A stretch of DNA of 61,315 nucleotides from positions 1 to 61,315 of IMG/VR virus record IMGVR_UViG_3300020020_000031; one strand, given 5' to 3'. The notes beneath the pieces are model-generated. The model made no database searches, had not been told where the DNA came from, and saw only the letters and a list, made by a program, of their open reading frames with translations. The position numbers were made by a program, and so were the translations under genes. The stretch comes from a virus. This document shows positions 21,443-29,857 of this stretch, one piece after another; position 1 is the stretch's first letter; every line of letters begins with the position of its first letter.

Positions 21443-23923
21443 ATGGCCGAAAATCCTATGCCTTATTCGGTGGCCGCTCGAGACTATGTCGAAGCTGGAT
21501 GGATAGCTCCGTTACCATTACCATTCAAGGAGAAAGATCCACCACCGACTGGGTTTACCGGGGAGCAGGCGGAGTATCCCTCTATTGAGCAGATTGCGCG
21601 TTGGCTAGGTCAGAAGAATGGTAAGCTACGCGGAGGCTTCAAGGGGCGCCCGGAGCAAGCCAGGGCCGGAAACCTATCATTCCTGCCCGGTAACATCGCG
21701 CTCCGCATGCCACATAACGTCATCGGCATAGACGTTGACTTGTACGACGGTAAGGCTGGCGCGGAAACTCTTGCGGCCAACGAGAAAAAGTGGGGACCGC
21801 TACCACCCACATGGATTTCCACCTCACGGTTTGATGGTAGCGGCATTCGTTACTTTCGGGTCCCGGATGGGTTGCAATGGAACGATGTCGGGCCGGGCGT
21901 TGAGACCATTAAGTGGTATCACCGCTACGCCATAGTAATGCCAAGCGTTCATAGCAAGACCGGGAAGCGTTACATATGGATCCGCCCGGACGAAGAGCGC
22001 GTGTCTGATGAGTTCCCGTCTGTTGATGAATTGCCGATGCTGCCGGAGCGGTGGGTCGCGGGGTTGTCGGGTGGGGAAGCTTGGTCTAGCTCCGGCGACG
22101 CGGGCAACATTGACTACAAATCGGCGCTGGCTTGGTTGGTAGCTAATGGTACCGGTGAGCTATGCTCGGTAATGCAGTCTACCTTCACGAAATACGAGCG
22201 TTCGGTCCGGGAGGCGGGTGAAGACGGAGGCGCGCATGATCAGGCGCGGGACGGAGCGTGGGCGCTCCTGGGTGACGCGAAGGCAGGGCATACCGGAGCC
22301 CAGGAAGCGATCCGCCAACTTGGTAGCGTCTTCGGTACGGCCGTGGAAGGTAGGCGACCGCGCTGGCCGGCTGAGTGGCGCCGAGCCGTCACCAAAGGTG
22401 TTGGTAAGGTCCGCGAGGAATTGCGCAAGCTGGGCGGCGACGGGAGCGTTACGGAGACCGACCCTTGCGATGATTTCACGGGGAGCATGACGGTTACCGA
22501 TGTTGATGGTGAAGCCGTCAAGCCCAACAAGAATTACACTTTTGATGATACCGGAAACGGGCGCCGGTTGGCGGACGCGCTCCAAGGCCGAGCGGTCTGG
22601 GTCGGAGGCGACCACGGTTACTGGATGGCGTTGAACCCTGATACCCTTATGTGGGAGAAACGAGGGTCGGCGCCTATCCGCAAAACCTGGGACGAAGTCA
22701 CTACGCAAATGCATAAAGATGCTACAATGAGCTCGGATGCCGATTCGGCCGGTAGCTGGGCCAAGACCTCCCGGAGCGAACCTCGTATTGTTGCTGCCAT
22801 GAAGAATGCCCAACGGCATGTGGTCGTCGCGCCAGACATGTTTGACGCCAATAGCTCCGTCCTACACGTAGCAAACGGGGCAATAGAGCTAAGGCGGACC
22901 GTGGCGGAGCCGTATGTGTTCCGCGCGCGGGAGGCGTCAGACTACGCCACCTTGTGTTCTCCTGTGGTATTCAATCCGGAAGCGAAGTCTGCGATCTGGG
23001 ATGCTTTTGTTGAGAGCATTCTCCCGGACGAGGACGATCGCTGCTGGGTCCAAACCTGCACCGGCTATACCATCCAGGACGGCAACCCTGAGCGCGCGTG
23101 GTTCCTGGCCATTGGCCCGACTAGCGGCGGGAAAGGTACATTCACCGGCGCCGTGGCGGCCGCGCTCGGCCCGTACGCGGGGACCTACAATTTGTCGTTG
23201 TTCCACGATAAGCGCGAGGACGCGCCCCGGCCTGACATCCTGAAGGCGCTGCCGCAGCGAATGCTGTATCGGTCGGAGGTCGCCGACCTACGGGCTCTGA
23301 GTGCGGAAACCATCAAGGACTTCACCGGTAACGATCCGCTCACCGGCCGGGCTATGAGGTCGGATGTCATGGTGGAGCGCGTACCGGCATTCACGCCCTG
23401 GCTGACTACAAATAAGGTCCCCGATGTGACCGGTGCGGATAGAGCGCTCTGGCGACGTCTCCGTTGTCTCCCGTTCTTAGAGGGGCGGACCGAGGAGCAA
23501 GAAGACCCCAACCTGAAGGCTCAGCTAGCTAAGCCAAAGGTGCTGGCAGCCGTCCTCGCTTGGGCGCTCGAGGGTTGGGGGCTCTACCTCCGAGACCGGC
23601 TTGAGAGCCCATCCGCCAACGCTAGCCTCGAGACCGCTAAGGCGCGTATGGCCATGAGTGTGGCCGGCCGGTTTGTCGAGGATTCTTGTGACGTGGATCC
23701 CGAGTTCTGGGTTACTTCGATAGACCTCTGGAATCAATTCAAGTGGTGGCTCGAGGATAACGGCACGCGGGCGGAGCGCGATCGCGCCAACCGGAACAAT
23801 TTTGCACGCGGGCTAACAGAACTCGGTTACGTACAAAGACAAAGGCGTATCGGAGAGCGCGATGATGATCTCAAAGTTCGTGGTTGGTCCGGGCTCCGAA
23901 TCCGGGGTGCGCGGGTCGGATAG
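21443..23923 (+). CDS. Primase-helicase: AEP primase domain plus SF3/D5-type helicase
   Basis: The 826-residue protein has an N-terminal archaeo-eukaryotic primase-polymerase domain with the catalytic acid pair IGIDVDLYDGK (residues 94-104), and a C-terminal D5/superfamily 3 helicase with Walker A AIGPTSGGKGT (about 557-567), then PQRMLYRSEV and TPWLTTNKVPDV-type motifs. It should synthesise primers and unwind DNA at the phage origin. The iteron and hairpin region begins inside its last codons (23904), so enzyme and probable origin are adjacent. AAGGAGG precedes the ATG. Confidence 0.85.
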   Translation: MAENPMPYSVAARDYVEAGWIAPLPLPFKEKDPPPTGFTGEQAEYPSIEQIARWLGQKNGKLRGGFKGRPEQARAGNLSFLPGNIALRMPHNVIGIDVDLYDGKAGAETLAANEKKWGPLPPTWISTSRFDGSGIRYFRVPDGLQWNDVGPGVETIKWYHRYAIVMPSVHSKTGKRYIWIRPDEERVSDEFPSVDELPMLPERWVAGLSGGEAWSSSGDAGNIDYKSALAWLVANGTGELCSVMQSTFTKYERSVREAGEDGGAHDQARDGAWALLGDAKAGHTGAQEAIRQLGSVFGTAVEGRRPRWPAEWRRAVTKGVGKVREELRKLGGDGSVTETDPCDDFTGSMTVTDVDGEAVKPNKNYTFDDTGNGRRLADALQGRAVWVGGDHGYWMALNPDTLMWEKRGSAPIRKTWDEVTTQMHKDATMSSDADSAGSWAKTSRSEPRIVAAMKNAQRHVVVAPDMFDANSSVLHVANGAIELRRTVAEPYVFRAREASDYATLCSPVVFNPEAKSAIWDAFVESILPDEDDRCWVQTCTGYTIQDGNPERAWFLAIGPTSGGKGTFTGAVAAALGPYAGTYNLSLFHDKREDAPRPDILKALPQRMLYRSEVADLRALSAETIKDFTGNDPLTGRAMRSDVMVERVPAFTPWLTTNKVPDVTGADRALWRRLRCLPFLEGRTEEQEDPNLKAQLAKPKVLAAVLAWALEGWGLYLRDRLESPSANASLETAKARMAMSVAGRFVEDSCDVDPEFWVTSIDLWNQFKWWLEDNGTRAERDRANRNNFARGLTELGYVQRQRRIGERDDDLKVRGWSGLRIRGARVG

Positions 23924-24172
23924 CCGATCCGTACCCCGGCGCTCTAGGGGTGCGTTTCGGGGTGCGGCCGGGGACGGATTGCCGACGAATGCGCACCCCG
24001 GAAAAGTCGTTGGTATGAAACAGATCTCGCTATTAGGGGTGCGGGGGTGCGGATTCGAGGCTAAAGTTAGTTGTATTACTCGCGCGCTATCGATTTGCAT
24101 TCGTGCCACTACGCGCGCGAGAGGCTACTATCGGCTACTAACTTTCACCGAAAACGCCGAATCCGCACCCCC
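23904..24172. other. Candidate replication origin: iterons and a three-stem nested hairpin
   Basis: The octamer GGGGTGCG occurs five times on the + strand (23904, 23947, 23959, 24036, 24044) and twice as CGCACCCC (23992, 24164). The 3' part forms three nested stems: 15 bp (24043-24057 with 24158-24172), 9 bp AAAGTTAGT/ACTAACTTT (24063-24071, 24137-24145) and 9 bp CTCGCGCGC/GCGCGCGAG (24079-24087, 24113-24121). GGCTACTA is repeated at 24123 and 24133. The region follows the primase-helicase gene and has no convincing gene, which fits an origin; a structured RNA or operator is the alternative. Confidence 0.7.
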
Positions 24173-24219
24173 CGGAGTAGAATCTGGGGAAACGATTAGC
24201 TAAGGGAGTTGAGGATTGC

Positions 24220-24450
24220 ATGGCTAGGAACATGAGGACCGAGACTGAGTTTGGTTTGCCGATCCTACCGGCGCCGGATGGTTCGGTGATTCCTGAGGGA
24301 GCTTCCGGGCCGGCTGCGATAACTGCATTTACGGATGCAGACTCCATTAAGGCCGGGGCTGCAGGGCAGGAGTCCGGGCCGTTGTCCATTCAGCAACTCT
24401 CGCATGAGGCTCGCGAGATCTATGCACAAGGGGATGGCTTCCTCGGGTAG
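24220..24450 (+). CDS. Small hypothetical protein after the origin region
   Basis: The 76-residue acidic protein begins after AAGGGAG and is rich in Ala, Gly, Pro and Ser. A helical C-terminus (IQQLSHEAREIYAQ) is the only ordered-looking part. No family was recognised. It is the first gene of the run that leads to the terminase. Confidence 0.5.
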   Translation: MARNMRTETEFGLPILPAPDGSVIPEGASGPAAITAFTDADSIKAGAAGQESGPLSIQQLSHEAREIYAQGDGFLG

Positions 24451-24486
24451 GCTATCGTAAATGCTGATCTATCGGGATGTCGACAA

Positions 24487-24567
24487 ATGGCTCCGCCTTG
24501 GTACCTGATAGCTTTGCTGATACTCATGTTTGTGTTCTGGAGGCTCGGAGATGGTCGCAGAAGATGA
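24487..24567 (+). CDS. Possible 26-residue membrane peptide
   Basis: This short frame encodes a single hydrophobic helix (WYLIALLILMFVFW) and a basic end (RRR), which is the pattern of a tiny membrane peptide. No clear ribosome site precedes it, and it overlaps the following gene by 17 bases, so it is uncertain. Confidence 0.3.
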   Translation: MAPPWYLIALLILMFVFWRLGDGRRR

Positions 24568-24913
24568 AGCCGTTGTGGCTGTGCTGGAGGCCGCAAAGGT
24601 TGTTGGTGTGCTCGGCGACTACCTGGGCGGATATGATGCAGATTCCGTTGCTGCCGGTCGCCTTGCCGGGCGGGTAGAGACGCTGCTGTGGGCACAGGCC
24701 GAGCTCCAAGTAGAGTTAGCTCGAGTTTCGGCTGCTGATCGCTTTGCCGATACCAGAGCGCTCGAGGAGTTCCTGGTGCGGGTGCGGGATAGCTTGAGGC
24801 AGGTCCAGGACGGGACCGGAAAGCCTGCCGGGCTAGTCCGTAGCGGCGTGGAGGCAGTTAAGACGGAGATGGCTACCCTTGAGGGTGTCCCAACCACGGA
24901 GATGGGAGGCTAG
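24551..24913 (+). CDS. Hypothetical helical protein
   Basis: The 120-residue protein starts at ATG with GGAGG upstream (24539). It is Ala/Val/Glu-rich and almost wholly helical (LWAQAELQVELARVSAADRF), suggesting a coiled-coil or bundle. Position just before the small terminase candidate suggests a packaging accessory role, which is inference only. Confidence 0.6.
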   Translation: MVAEDEAVVAVLEAAKVVGVLGDYLGGYDADSVAAGRLAGRVETLLWAQAELQVELARVSAADRFADTRALEEFLVRVRDSLRQVQDGTGKPAGLVRSGVEAVKTEMATLEGVPTTEMGG

Positions 24914-24914
24914 G

Positions 24915-25466
24915 GTGGCTCAGCGGCCGCCATCCCGGCGAGGGACACCAATATGCAAAGGGCATACCGTTATTCGGCAGCCGCGCAACCTTACCGACCT
25001 GGCGCTACGGGGACAACCTATCTTGGATGAGGATGGGCGCCGTCAGTATCGGCCGTGTGAAGCGTATGCCGCTAACGGGACGGAGTATTGCCATTCTCAT
25101 GGGGGCTCCGCTCCGCAAACAATCAATGCGGCTAGGCGGACGCTAGCGCTATCGGCCGAGCGCGTGGCGCAAGGAGTGGTTGATACTGCATTGGACGAAC
25201 GGATTCCGGCCGTTGAGCGCCTCAAGGCTCAGGTACAGGTTTTGGACCGAGTGGGAATCCGTGCCGGGCTGGATGTCGGTCTAGAGACTCCGAAGTGGCA
25301 GAATGTCTTGAGTAAGATGTTCGGCCGGGTCGAAGAGGAGGATGAACTAGCGCCAACGGAGCCGGTACAGGAGACTCCGAAGAAAGCAAGTCGGGCGCCC
25401 GCAAGGGCAAAGCCTCGTAAGGCGGCACCGCCGTCTACGAAGCCAAAGTTTGAAGGCTGGGGATAA
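24915..25466 (+). CDS. Putative terminase small subunit
   Basis: The 183-residue protein begins at GTG. It carries a Cys/His module near the N-terminus (TPICKGH, CEAYAANG, YCHSHGGSAPQ) followed by a helical region. The HSHGGSAPQ element resembles the HGG(A)APQV motif of proteins that precede large terminases in actinobacterial prophages. It would recognise the packaging start site and load the large subunit at 29850, although that gene is 4.4 kb away. The C-terminus is a Lys/Pro/Ala-rich tail. Confidence 0.5.
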   Translation: MAQRPPSRRGTPICKGHTVIRQPRNLTDLALRGQPILDEDGRRQYRPCEAYAANGTEYCHSHGGSAPQTINAARRTLALSAERVAQGVVDTALDERIPAVERLKAQVQVLDRVGIRAGLDVGLETPKWQNVLSKMFGRVEEEDELAPTEPVQETPKKASRAPARAKPRKAAPPSTKPKFEGWG

Positions 25467-25804
25467 TGACAGCAGATGCTGATTATGCCGGGATGCACGC
25501 TGAACGGATTCGCCAGGAAGCCGAGGCGGCGATGATTGAGGTTGCTAAGCGATCCGCGGCAGAGACGGCCAAGCTAGCGGATCGCGTATCCACGTTAGAA
25601 GCCCAGCAGGGTGAATTGCTGGACTCTCTAGGCTGGGCTCTTGTTGCCATCGCGGAGTTGGTAGCATTCCGCGACACCGGCGCCGTCCACCGGCAGTGCA
25701 AAGCCTGCCTGCAGATTATTCCGGTTACCATGACCGGCCAGTTCATGCCGCATTCGATACCTCTGCAGGGACCGCCCTGTGTCAACTCGGGAGGCCATGT
25801 CTAA
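25466..25804 (+). CDS. Coiled-coil protein with C-terminal Cys pair
   Basis: The 112-residue protein has a long N-terminal helix with heptad-like spacing (AAMIEVAKRSAAETAKLADRV) and a C-terminal section with CKACLQ and a later Cys, suggestive of a zinc site. Function is unknown. It is coupled to both neighbours by one-base overlaps. Confidence 0.55.
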   Translation: MTADADYAGMHAERIRQEAEAAMIEVAKRSAAETAKLADRVSTLEAQQGELLDSLGWALVAIAELVAFRDTGAVHRQCKACLQIIPVTMTGQFMPHSIPLQGPPCVNSGGHV

Positions 25805-26088
25805 TGGCGCGGACGCAGGAGGAGCGCGACACCAACGACCTCATCGAGGCCGCTATTGAAGCGTATCGTGAGGCATACCGGAATGCGCACCCGGAAGCTA
25901 CTCACGGCACAATGACGGATTGGGTCGTCATTGCTGCTGAGACTAAGCCCAATATGGACGAGCCGGAGGACGATGTTACCGCCTACAGCATTATCATGCC
26001 AGGTGGGAGCATTCCTTGGTACCGGGCGCGCGGCCTCCTGCAGGCAGGAATCCATTACCTGGGGCTACAAGAGGAGGATGATGTCTGA
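25804..26088 (+). CDS. Small hypothetical protein
   Basis: The 94-residue protein resembles short actinophage proteins with the THGTMTDWVVIAAE pattern and a C-terminal GLLQAGIHYL helix. No function is known. Its TGA overlaps the next ATG. Confidence 0.55.
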   Translation: MARTQEERDTNDLIEAAIEAYREAYRNAHPEATHGTMTDWVVIAAETKPNMDEPEDDVTAYSIIMPGGSIPWYRARGLLQAGIHYLGLQEEDDV

Positions 26089-26627
26089 TGATTGATCCGT
26101 TAGTGGCGGCGCTTAAGCAGCGCCGCGAGGAATTGGGTTGGGACCCCATTAAGCTAACTCGTGAGTTCAATTGGTCGTCTGCGGCTCTCATCCGCTTTGA
26201 GGCGGGCGGAGACCCAAGGCTGAGTACGGTGAGAAAGGTGGCTGAAGCACTAGGGTGTGACCTGAATCTGGTCCCGAAGAATGGCAACCCGATTCTGTCG
26301 CCGAGCTACTTGGACCTGATCGATCGGCTGGAGAAGCACTTCACCGAGCAGGGAGGCGTAACGCTGCCGCTCCAGCTAATCAAGATTCAGGAGGAGTTGG
26401 GTGAAGCTGCAGAGGCTTACGTCGGCATGACCGGATCTAACCCGCGTAAGGGCGTCACCCATACGGCTGCTGACGTTGCTATGGAGTTGGCCGATGTGGC
26501 GCTCACGGCGATATTGGCGATTAGATACGCGGGGCACGAAGTAGAGGCCGTGCTTATTGCGCAGGCGGTTAAGACCGAGCAGCGGCTTGACGAGTACGAC
26601 CAGATCCCGCTGAGAGGGATATCATGA
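26088..26627 (+). CDS. XRE-type HTH fused to a MazG-like domain
   Basis: Residues 1-62 form an XRE/Cro-type helix-turn-helix (LKQRREELGWDPIKL, then SAALIRFEAGGDPRLSTVRKVAEALG). Residues 75-179 match an all-alpha NTP pyrophosphatase: IKIQEELGEAAEAYVG (EExxE metal site) and DVAMELADVALTAILAI. The fusion couples a DNA-binding module to a nucleotide-hydrolysing domain. It may act as a nucleotide-sensing regulator or simply be an enzyme with a protein-interaction domain. It is the only HTH regulator recognised in the window. Confidence 0.75.
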   Translation: MIDPLVAALKQRREELGWDPIKLTREFNWSSAALIRFEAGGDPRLSTVRKVAEALGCDLNLVPKNGNPILSPSYLDLIDRLEKHFTEQGGVTLPLQLIKIQEELGEAAEAYVGMTGSNPRKGVTHTAADVAMELADVALTAILAIRYAGHEVEAVLIAQAVKTEQRLDEYDQIPLRGIS

Positions 26628-26959
26628 GCTTAGTTGAACATGCCATTCGTGAGCTGGAGCTCAGCGGCCAGACCGCTGAAGATCCAGCTTACTCCGCTGC
26701 TCTTGTCGCCTCAATTGCGGCCTTTGCCTCGTATGGGCACAGCGGCGGATCGGCCGGAGTTGCTATCCGGCAACTGATGCTGCTTTTGCAGCATCGCGCG
26801 CTTTCGCCGCTGACCTCGGACCCCGAAGAATGGATCGATCAAAGCGGTCCGTCGGGATACCCGCTGTGGCAGAACAAGCGCGACTCGGCGGCGATGAGTA
26901 AGGACGGAGGCAAGACCTGGTATTACGTGGATGAACGTCGTCCGGTTTCATCGTGCTGA
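26624..26959 (+). CDS. Conserved phage hypothetical protein
   Basis: The 111-residue protein contains FASYGHSGGSAGVAIRQL and LWQNKRDSAAMSKDGGKTW, signatures of a small protein widespread in actinophages (from memory). It may be a factor related to DNA metabolism; its role is not established. It is coupled to the XRE-MazG gene by a four-base overlap. Confidence 0.65.
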   Translation: MSLVEHAIRELELSGQTAEDPAYSAALVASIAAFASYGHSGGSAGVAIRQLMLLLQHRALSPLTSDPEEWIDQSGPSGYPLWQNKRDSAAMSKDGGKTWYYVDERRPVSSC

Positions 26960-26978
26960 TCTGAATGGAGTACAAGTA

Positions 26979-28166
26979 ATGCAGAAATCAAAGTGGGCGC
27001 CAGCCGGAGTTGCGGCTGTTGTCGCTGCTCTATTCGTTACAATCGTGCTGTCTACCTCTGTGGGAGCGCCAGCTGCTCCCGCGCTAGCCGCCGCGCCAGC
27101 AGAGCTCATGATTGCGCCGGGAGCGGACCCAGTCGCGTTCGGCCAGATGTGTGTGGACCGTAAGGCCAAGGGAACGGCCGGGCTCTCCAGCCGGGCCAAG
27201 AACTGGCTGACGGACTGTATCGCGATCTTCGGCGTCGGCCTCACCCCCAATCCATCCGGAAGCCCGTCGGCTAGCCCTTCGACGAGCCCGAGCTCCTCAC
27301 CGTCGGCTAGCCCAAGCGCTTCGGCGTCGCCGACTCCTCCCCCACCGCCTCCGCCAGCTTCCTGCGGGGAGTTCCCGTCAATGCCAGATGCCTCCTGTAC
27401 GGGAGTCCCGGCCGGAGTGGTCTTGCAAGCTTGCAATAGCGAGATCACTCAGCCCGGTACGTACGACTCGTGCCTATGGACGGACAGCGTTCAGGTCATG
27501 GCTTGCAACGTCACCATTACTCGATCCAAGGTACTGGGGCGCGTCGGAGACGGCGGGATGACCTTCCAGACTTGTGGGAGGCATGATCGTCAGCGCGCGC
27601 TTTCGCTGACTGATGTTGAGATCGACGGGTCGTCGCTCACCGATCCCACCGACATCCAAGAGGCCGCAATTGGCAAGGACGGATACACCTGTCTGCGGTG
27701 TAACGTCCACCACACTCTGCGCGGTGCGGACATGGGTGAATCGGTGACCCTCCGCGATTCCTACTTCCATGACTTCAAGGGCGTGGACGAGGCGCACATG
27801 TCGGCCGCTGGATCCAATGGCGGTGGCGATAATGTGATAGTGCACAATACGTTCGATTGCAATTCCGTGACTGGCCAGGGCGCGTGCTCCGGAGCGTTCG
27901 TCATGTACGGCGATTTCGCCCCAATCGACAACTGGCTGATCCAGAACAACTGGTTCGCCAGTCCCGGCTCGTACTGCGTCTATGCCGGTTCGCTGGACCT
28001 CAAGCCATTCCCGAATGCTACCAATGTGGTATTCTTGGCGAACTTGTGGTCCAAGAAGTACACGCCGCAGTGCGGCGAATTCGGTCCGGTGACCGGGTGG
28101 GAGCCCAATTCGGGCAATAGCTGGAACGAGAACCGTTACACTACGGGTGAACTGATCCTGGTGTAG
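26979..28166 (+). CDS. Secreted right-handed beta-helix protein
   Basis: The 395-residue protein begins with a classical signal peptide (basic start, hydrophobic core AAVVAALFVTIVLS, Ala-rich cleavage region near residues 30-38). A Ser/Pro/Ala-rich linker (about 95-125) leads to a C-terminal domain with repeated short turns and Cys residues (ACNVTITRSKV, LRCNVHHT, VTLRDSYFHDF, DNVIVHNTFDCNS), typical of pectate-lyase-like beta-helices. It is encoded well away from the tail genes and should be exported from the infected cell, perhaps to modify surface polysaccharide. ATG 26979 was chosen because it places the signal peptide at the N-terminus. Confidence 0.7.
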   Translation: MQKSKWAPAGVAAVVAALFVTIVLSTSVGAPAAPALAAAPAELMIAPGADPVAFGQMCVDRKAKGTAGLSSRAKNWLTDCIAIFGVGLTPNPSGSPSASPSTSPSSSPSASPSASASPTPPPPPPPASCGEFPSMPDASCTGVPAGVVLQACNSEITQPGTYDSCLWTDSVQVMACNVTITRSKVLGRVGDGGMTFQTCGRHDRQRALSLTDVEIDGSSLTDPTDIQEAAIGKDGYTCLRCNVHHTLRGADMGESVTLRDSYFHDFKGVDEAHMSAAGSNGGGDNVIVHNTFDCNSVTGQGACSGAFVMYGDFAPIDNWLIQNNWFASPGSYCVYAGSLDLKPFPNATNVVFLANLWSKKYTPQCGEFGPVTGWEPNSGNSWNENRYTTGELILV

Positions 28167-28176
28167 CACCAAGATC

Positions 28177-28224
28177 GTCGGGGTGGGCCGAAACCTCCCA
28201 AGGTCCGGCTCGGCCCACCCCGAC
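28177..28224 (+). terminator. Strong hairpin terminator after the secreted protein gene
   Basis: A perfect 15-bp stem (28177-28191 with 28210-28224) encloses an 18-base loop. It isolates the secreted protein gene from the next gene, which has its own AAGGAGG site. A T tract is almost absent (CTTGT), so termination may need Rho or be bidirectional. Confidence 0.75.
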
Positions 28225-28241
28225 TTGTCAAGGAGGAAATA

Positions 28242-28631
28242 ATGACATGGAAGTTTTGGCGGCGCTCGGTAAGTTCCTGGCGGACCGCAAAACCCGGCGA
28301 GACACCAGGCCAAATGGATATTGAGGTCCAGTTCCCGCATTGCGATCAAGCCGTCCTACATGCGCCAGCGGAGTGCAAGTATTGCGATATGCATTCCGAT
28401 TGGCAGCAATTGCGGATCTATTGGGGGATTGCCTTTACCGGCCATCTCGCTGAGAAGAGACAATTGCCGTGCCCGTCGGACTTCAATCGCGGCCTTGCCG
28501 GAGCCCATATCTGGGCCGGGAACATCCCTAGACCGGACGATGATGCCATTTACTCATCCTTGGGCGACGATACAAGGTATTGGGCCGACCCGATCCGTGA
28601 TCGTATAGGCGGAAGTAGCCAACCATCATGA
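28242..28631 (+). CDS. Zinc-binding hypothetical protein
   Basis: The 129-residue protein has a Cys/His cluster in its middle (FPHCDQAVLHAPAECKYCDM) that resembles a small zinc site seen in many actinophage proteins, and a conserved-looking CPSDFNRGLAGAHIWAGN. Start ATG follows AAGGAGG. Its exact role is unknown. Confidence 0.65.
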   Translation: MTWKFWRRSVSSWRTAKPGETPGQMDIEVQFPHCDQAVLHAPAECKYCDMHSDWQQLRIYWGIAFTGHLAEKRQLPCPSDFNRGLAGAHIWAGNIPRPDDDAIYSSLGDDTRYWADPIRDRIGGSSQPS

Positions 28632-29200
28632 CGGATGAAGACGCGCCATTGCCGCTCCCGCGCTCTTGGGAGGTAGCCGGAACCATTGATCGGCCTCCGC
28701 TCCTCCCGCCTGATTCGCCATTGTGGGACCAAATGAAGCCGATTCCGCCCGGTACGCCTCCGCCAACGTTCCCGAAGCTGCCAAAGTCCCACAACCAGTA
28801 TTGCCGGGACGACTGGGACATGTACCACGGGGACGGGCCACGCGGAATGGGCCCAAAGGGCGATGGGTGCGTTTGCGCGCTAGACCCAAGCAGGCCACGC
28901 CTCTGGGACTCTGAGCCGGAGGGAGTGACTCATATCGCAGGCGCCAACATAGTCTTGTTTGGACGCTACCTCCGTCAGAGATGCGATTGGTGCGGGATCG
29001 TCCTTCTAGAGTACGACCTTGAGCGGATCGCGGTCCCCGTTGGGCAAGACCCTATGCCCGGCCACTGGGACCCGGGTACGTTGGTGCGGGTAGATGGAAA
29101 CATATCTGCAGCCATTGATAACCCGCAGATAACAGACGAAGGCATACAACTACCTCCGGACTCATGCGCCTTCAACCCATTGACTCAAGTGGGGATGTAA
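28628..29200 (+). CDS. Hypothetical protein, Pro-rich with Cys motifs
   Basis: The 190-residue protein has a Pro-rich first third, then CVCALDP and RQRCDWCGIVLLEYDL, which may form a zinc ribbon, followed by a beta-rich end. No family was recognised. It overlaps the previous gene by four bases. Confidence 0.55.
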   Translation: MTDEDAPLPLPRSWEVAGTIDRPPLLPPDSPLWDQMKPIPPGTPPPTFPKLPKSHNQYCRDDWDMYHGDGPRGMGPKGDGCVCALDPSRPRLWDSEPEGVTHIAGANIVLFGRYLRQRCDWCGIVLLEYDLERIAVPVGQDPMPGHWDPGTLVRVDGNISAAIDNPQITDEGIQLPPDSCAFNPLTQVGM

Positions 29201-29358
29201 TGGCGCATGTTGAGTTCCATAAACCATATTGGTATCGGTACCTGGTAGGGAATCCGGGACTTCGTACGGGACCCAACCGCTATCCGGGTGCATGGATAGG
29301 TTGGTACGTAGTCATAGGCCGGTATGCTTATTGCGTCAAGTGGGGGTGGGCTAGATAA
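29200..29358 (+). CDS. Small aromatic-rich hypothetical protein
   Basis: The 52-residue protein is rich in Trp and Tyr (PYWYRYLVGN, WIGWYVVIGRYAYCVKWG), a type found as small conserved proteins near actinophage terminases. ATG 29200 overlaps the previous stop by one base (TAATG). Function is unknown. Confidence 0.55.
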   Translation: MAHVEFHKPYWYRYLVGNPGLRTGPNRYPGAWIGWYVVIGRYAYCVKWGWAR

Positions 29359-29537
29359 TGGACGCAATACTTACGTTCCGAGACGAGGATGGACGTGAGT
29401 GGTTGGCCGGAGCGCAGATCGGTCCGTTGCTGCGATTCGAGAATCCGGGTGAGCCCGCGGTTGAGACTATGGAGCCTGACCTCATGAAGGACCGCGCATT
29501 CTCGTTGATCTGTGTCACCGCTATCGACACGACATGA
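29358..29537 (+). CDS. Small acidic hypothetical protein
   Basis: A 59-residue frame begins at TAATG overlap with the preceding stop and ends in the ATGA overlap with the next gene. The sequence is balanced and strand-rich (DAILTFRDEDGREWLAGAQI). The coupling on both sides makes it likely to be real. No function is recognised. Confidence 0.6.
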   Translation: MDAILTFRDEDGREWLAGAQIGPLLRFENPGEPAVETMEPDLMKDRAFSLICVTAIDTT

Positions 29538-29857
29538 CGAATAGCGAATGGGCGACGCGAGAGCTAGGCGGACACGGCAACGGCTGGGGGCTTTATCGCC
29601 GGGTAGACGATCAGGTTTATGACGTCAAATGCCAGCTTATCGTTACCGGAGCGCCACCTAAGGCGTGCCGCCAACGCGGCCTCAAGTACGGCCAGCTGCT
29701 CCGAGTGCGGTGTTGGTGCATGGCTCAATTGCCCGGACAGTTGCAGCGACCGGAGCGCAGGCACACGCTGCGATTCGACTTTATAGCAGATGTCCCGACG
29801 TACCCGGAAGCTGTTGCTTTGTGGAATGAGCATAAGCTACGGAGGAGCGATGGCTAA
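29534..29857 (+). CDS. Small hypothetical protein preceding the terminase
   Basis: The 107-residue basic protein has alternating beta-type stretches (QVYDVKCQLIVTG, LRVRCWCMAQL) and a helical C-terminus. It overlaps the terminase start by eight bases. No family was recognised. Confidence 0.55.
   Translation: MTNSEWATRELGGHGNGWGLYRRVDDQVYDVKCQLIVTGAPPKACRQRGLKYGQLLRVRCWCMAQLPGQLQRPERRHTLRFDFIADVPTYPEAVALWNEHKLRRSDG

Noticed and set aside
23862-24203. 113-codon frame across the origin-like region
   Set aside because: It is Arg/Gly/Ser-rich, starts inside the primase-helicase gene and simply reads the iterons and inverted repeats.
27474-28349. Minus-strand frame opposite the secreted beta-helix gene
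   Set aside because: It runs through the terminator hairpin and is explained by the sense-strand codon bias.
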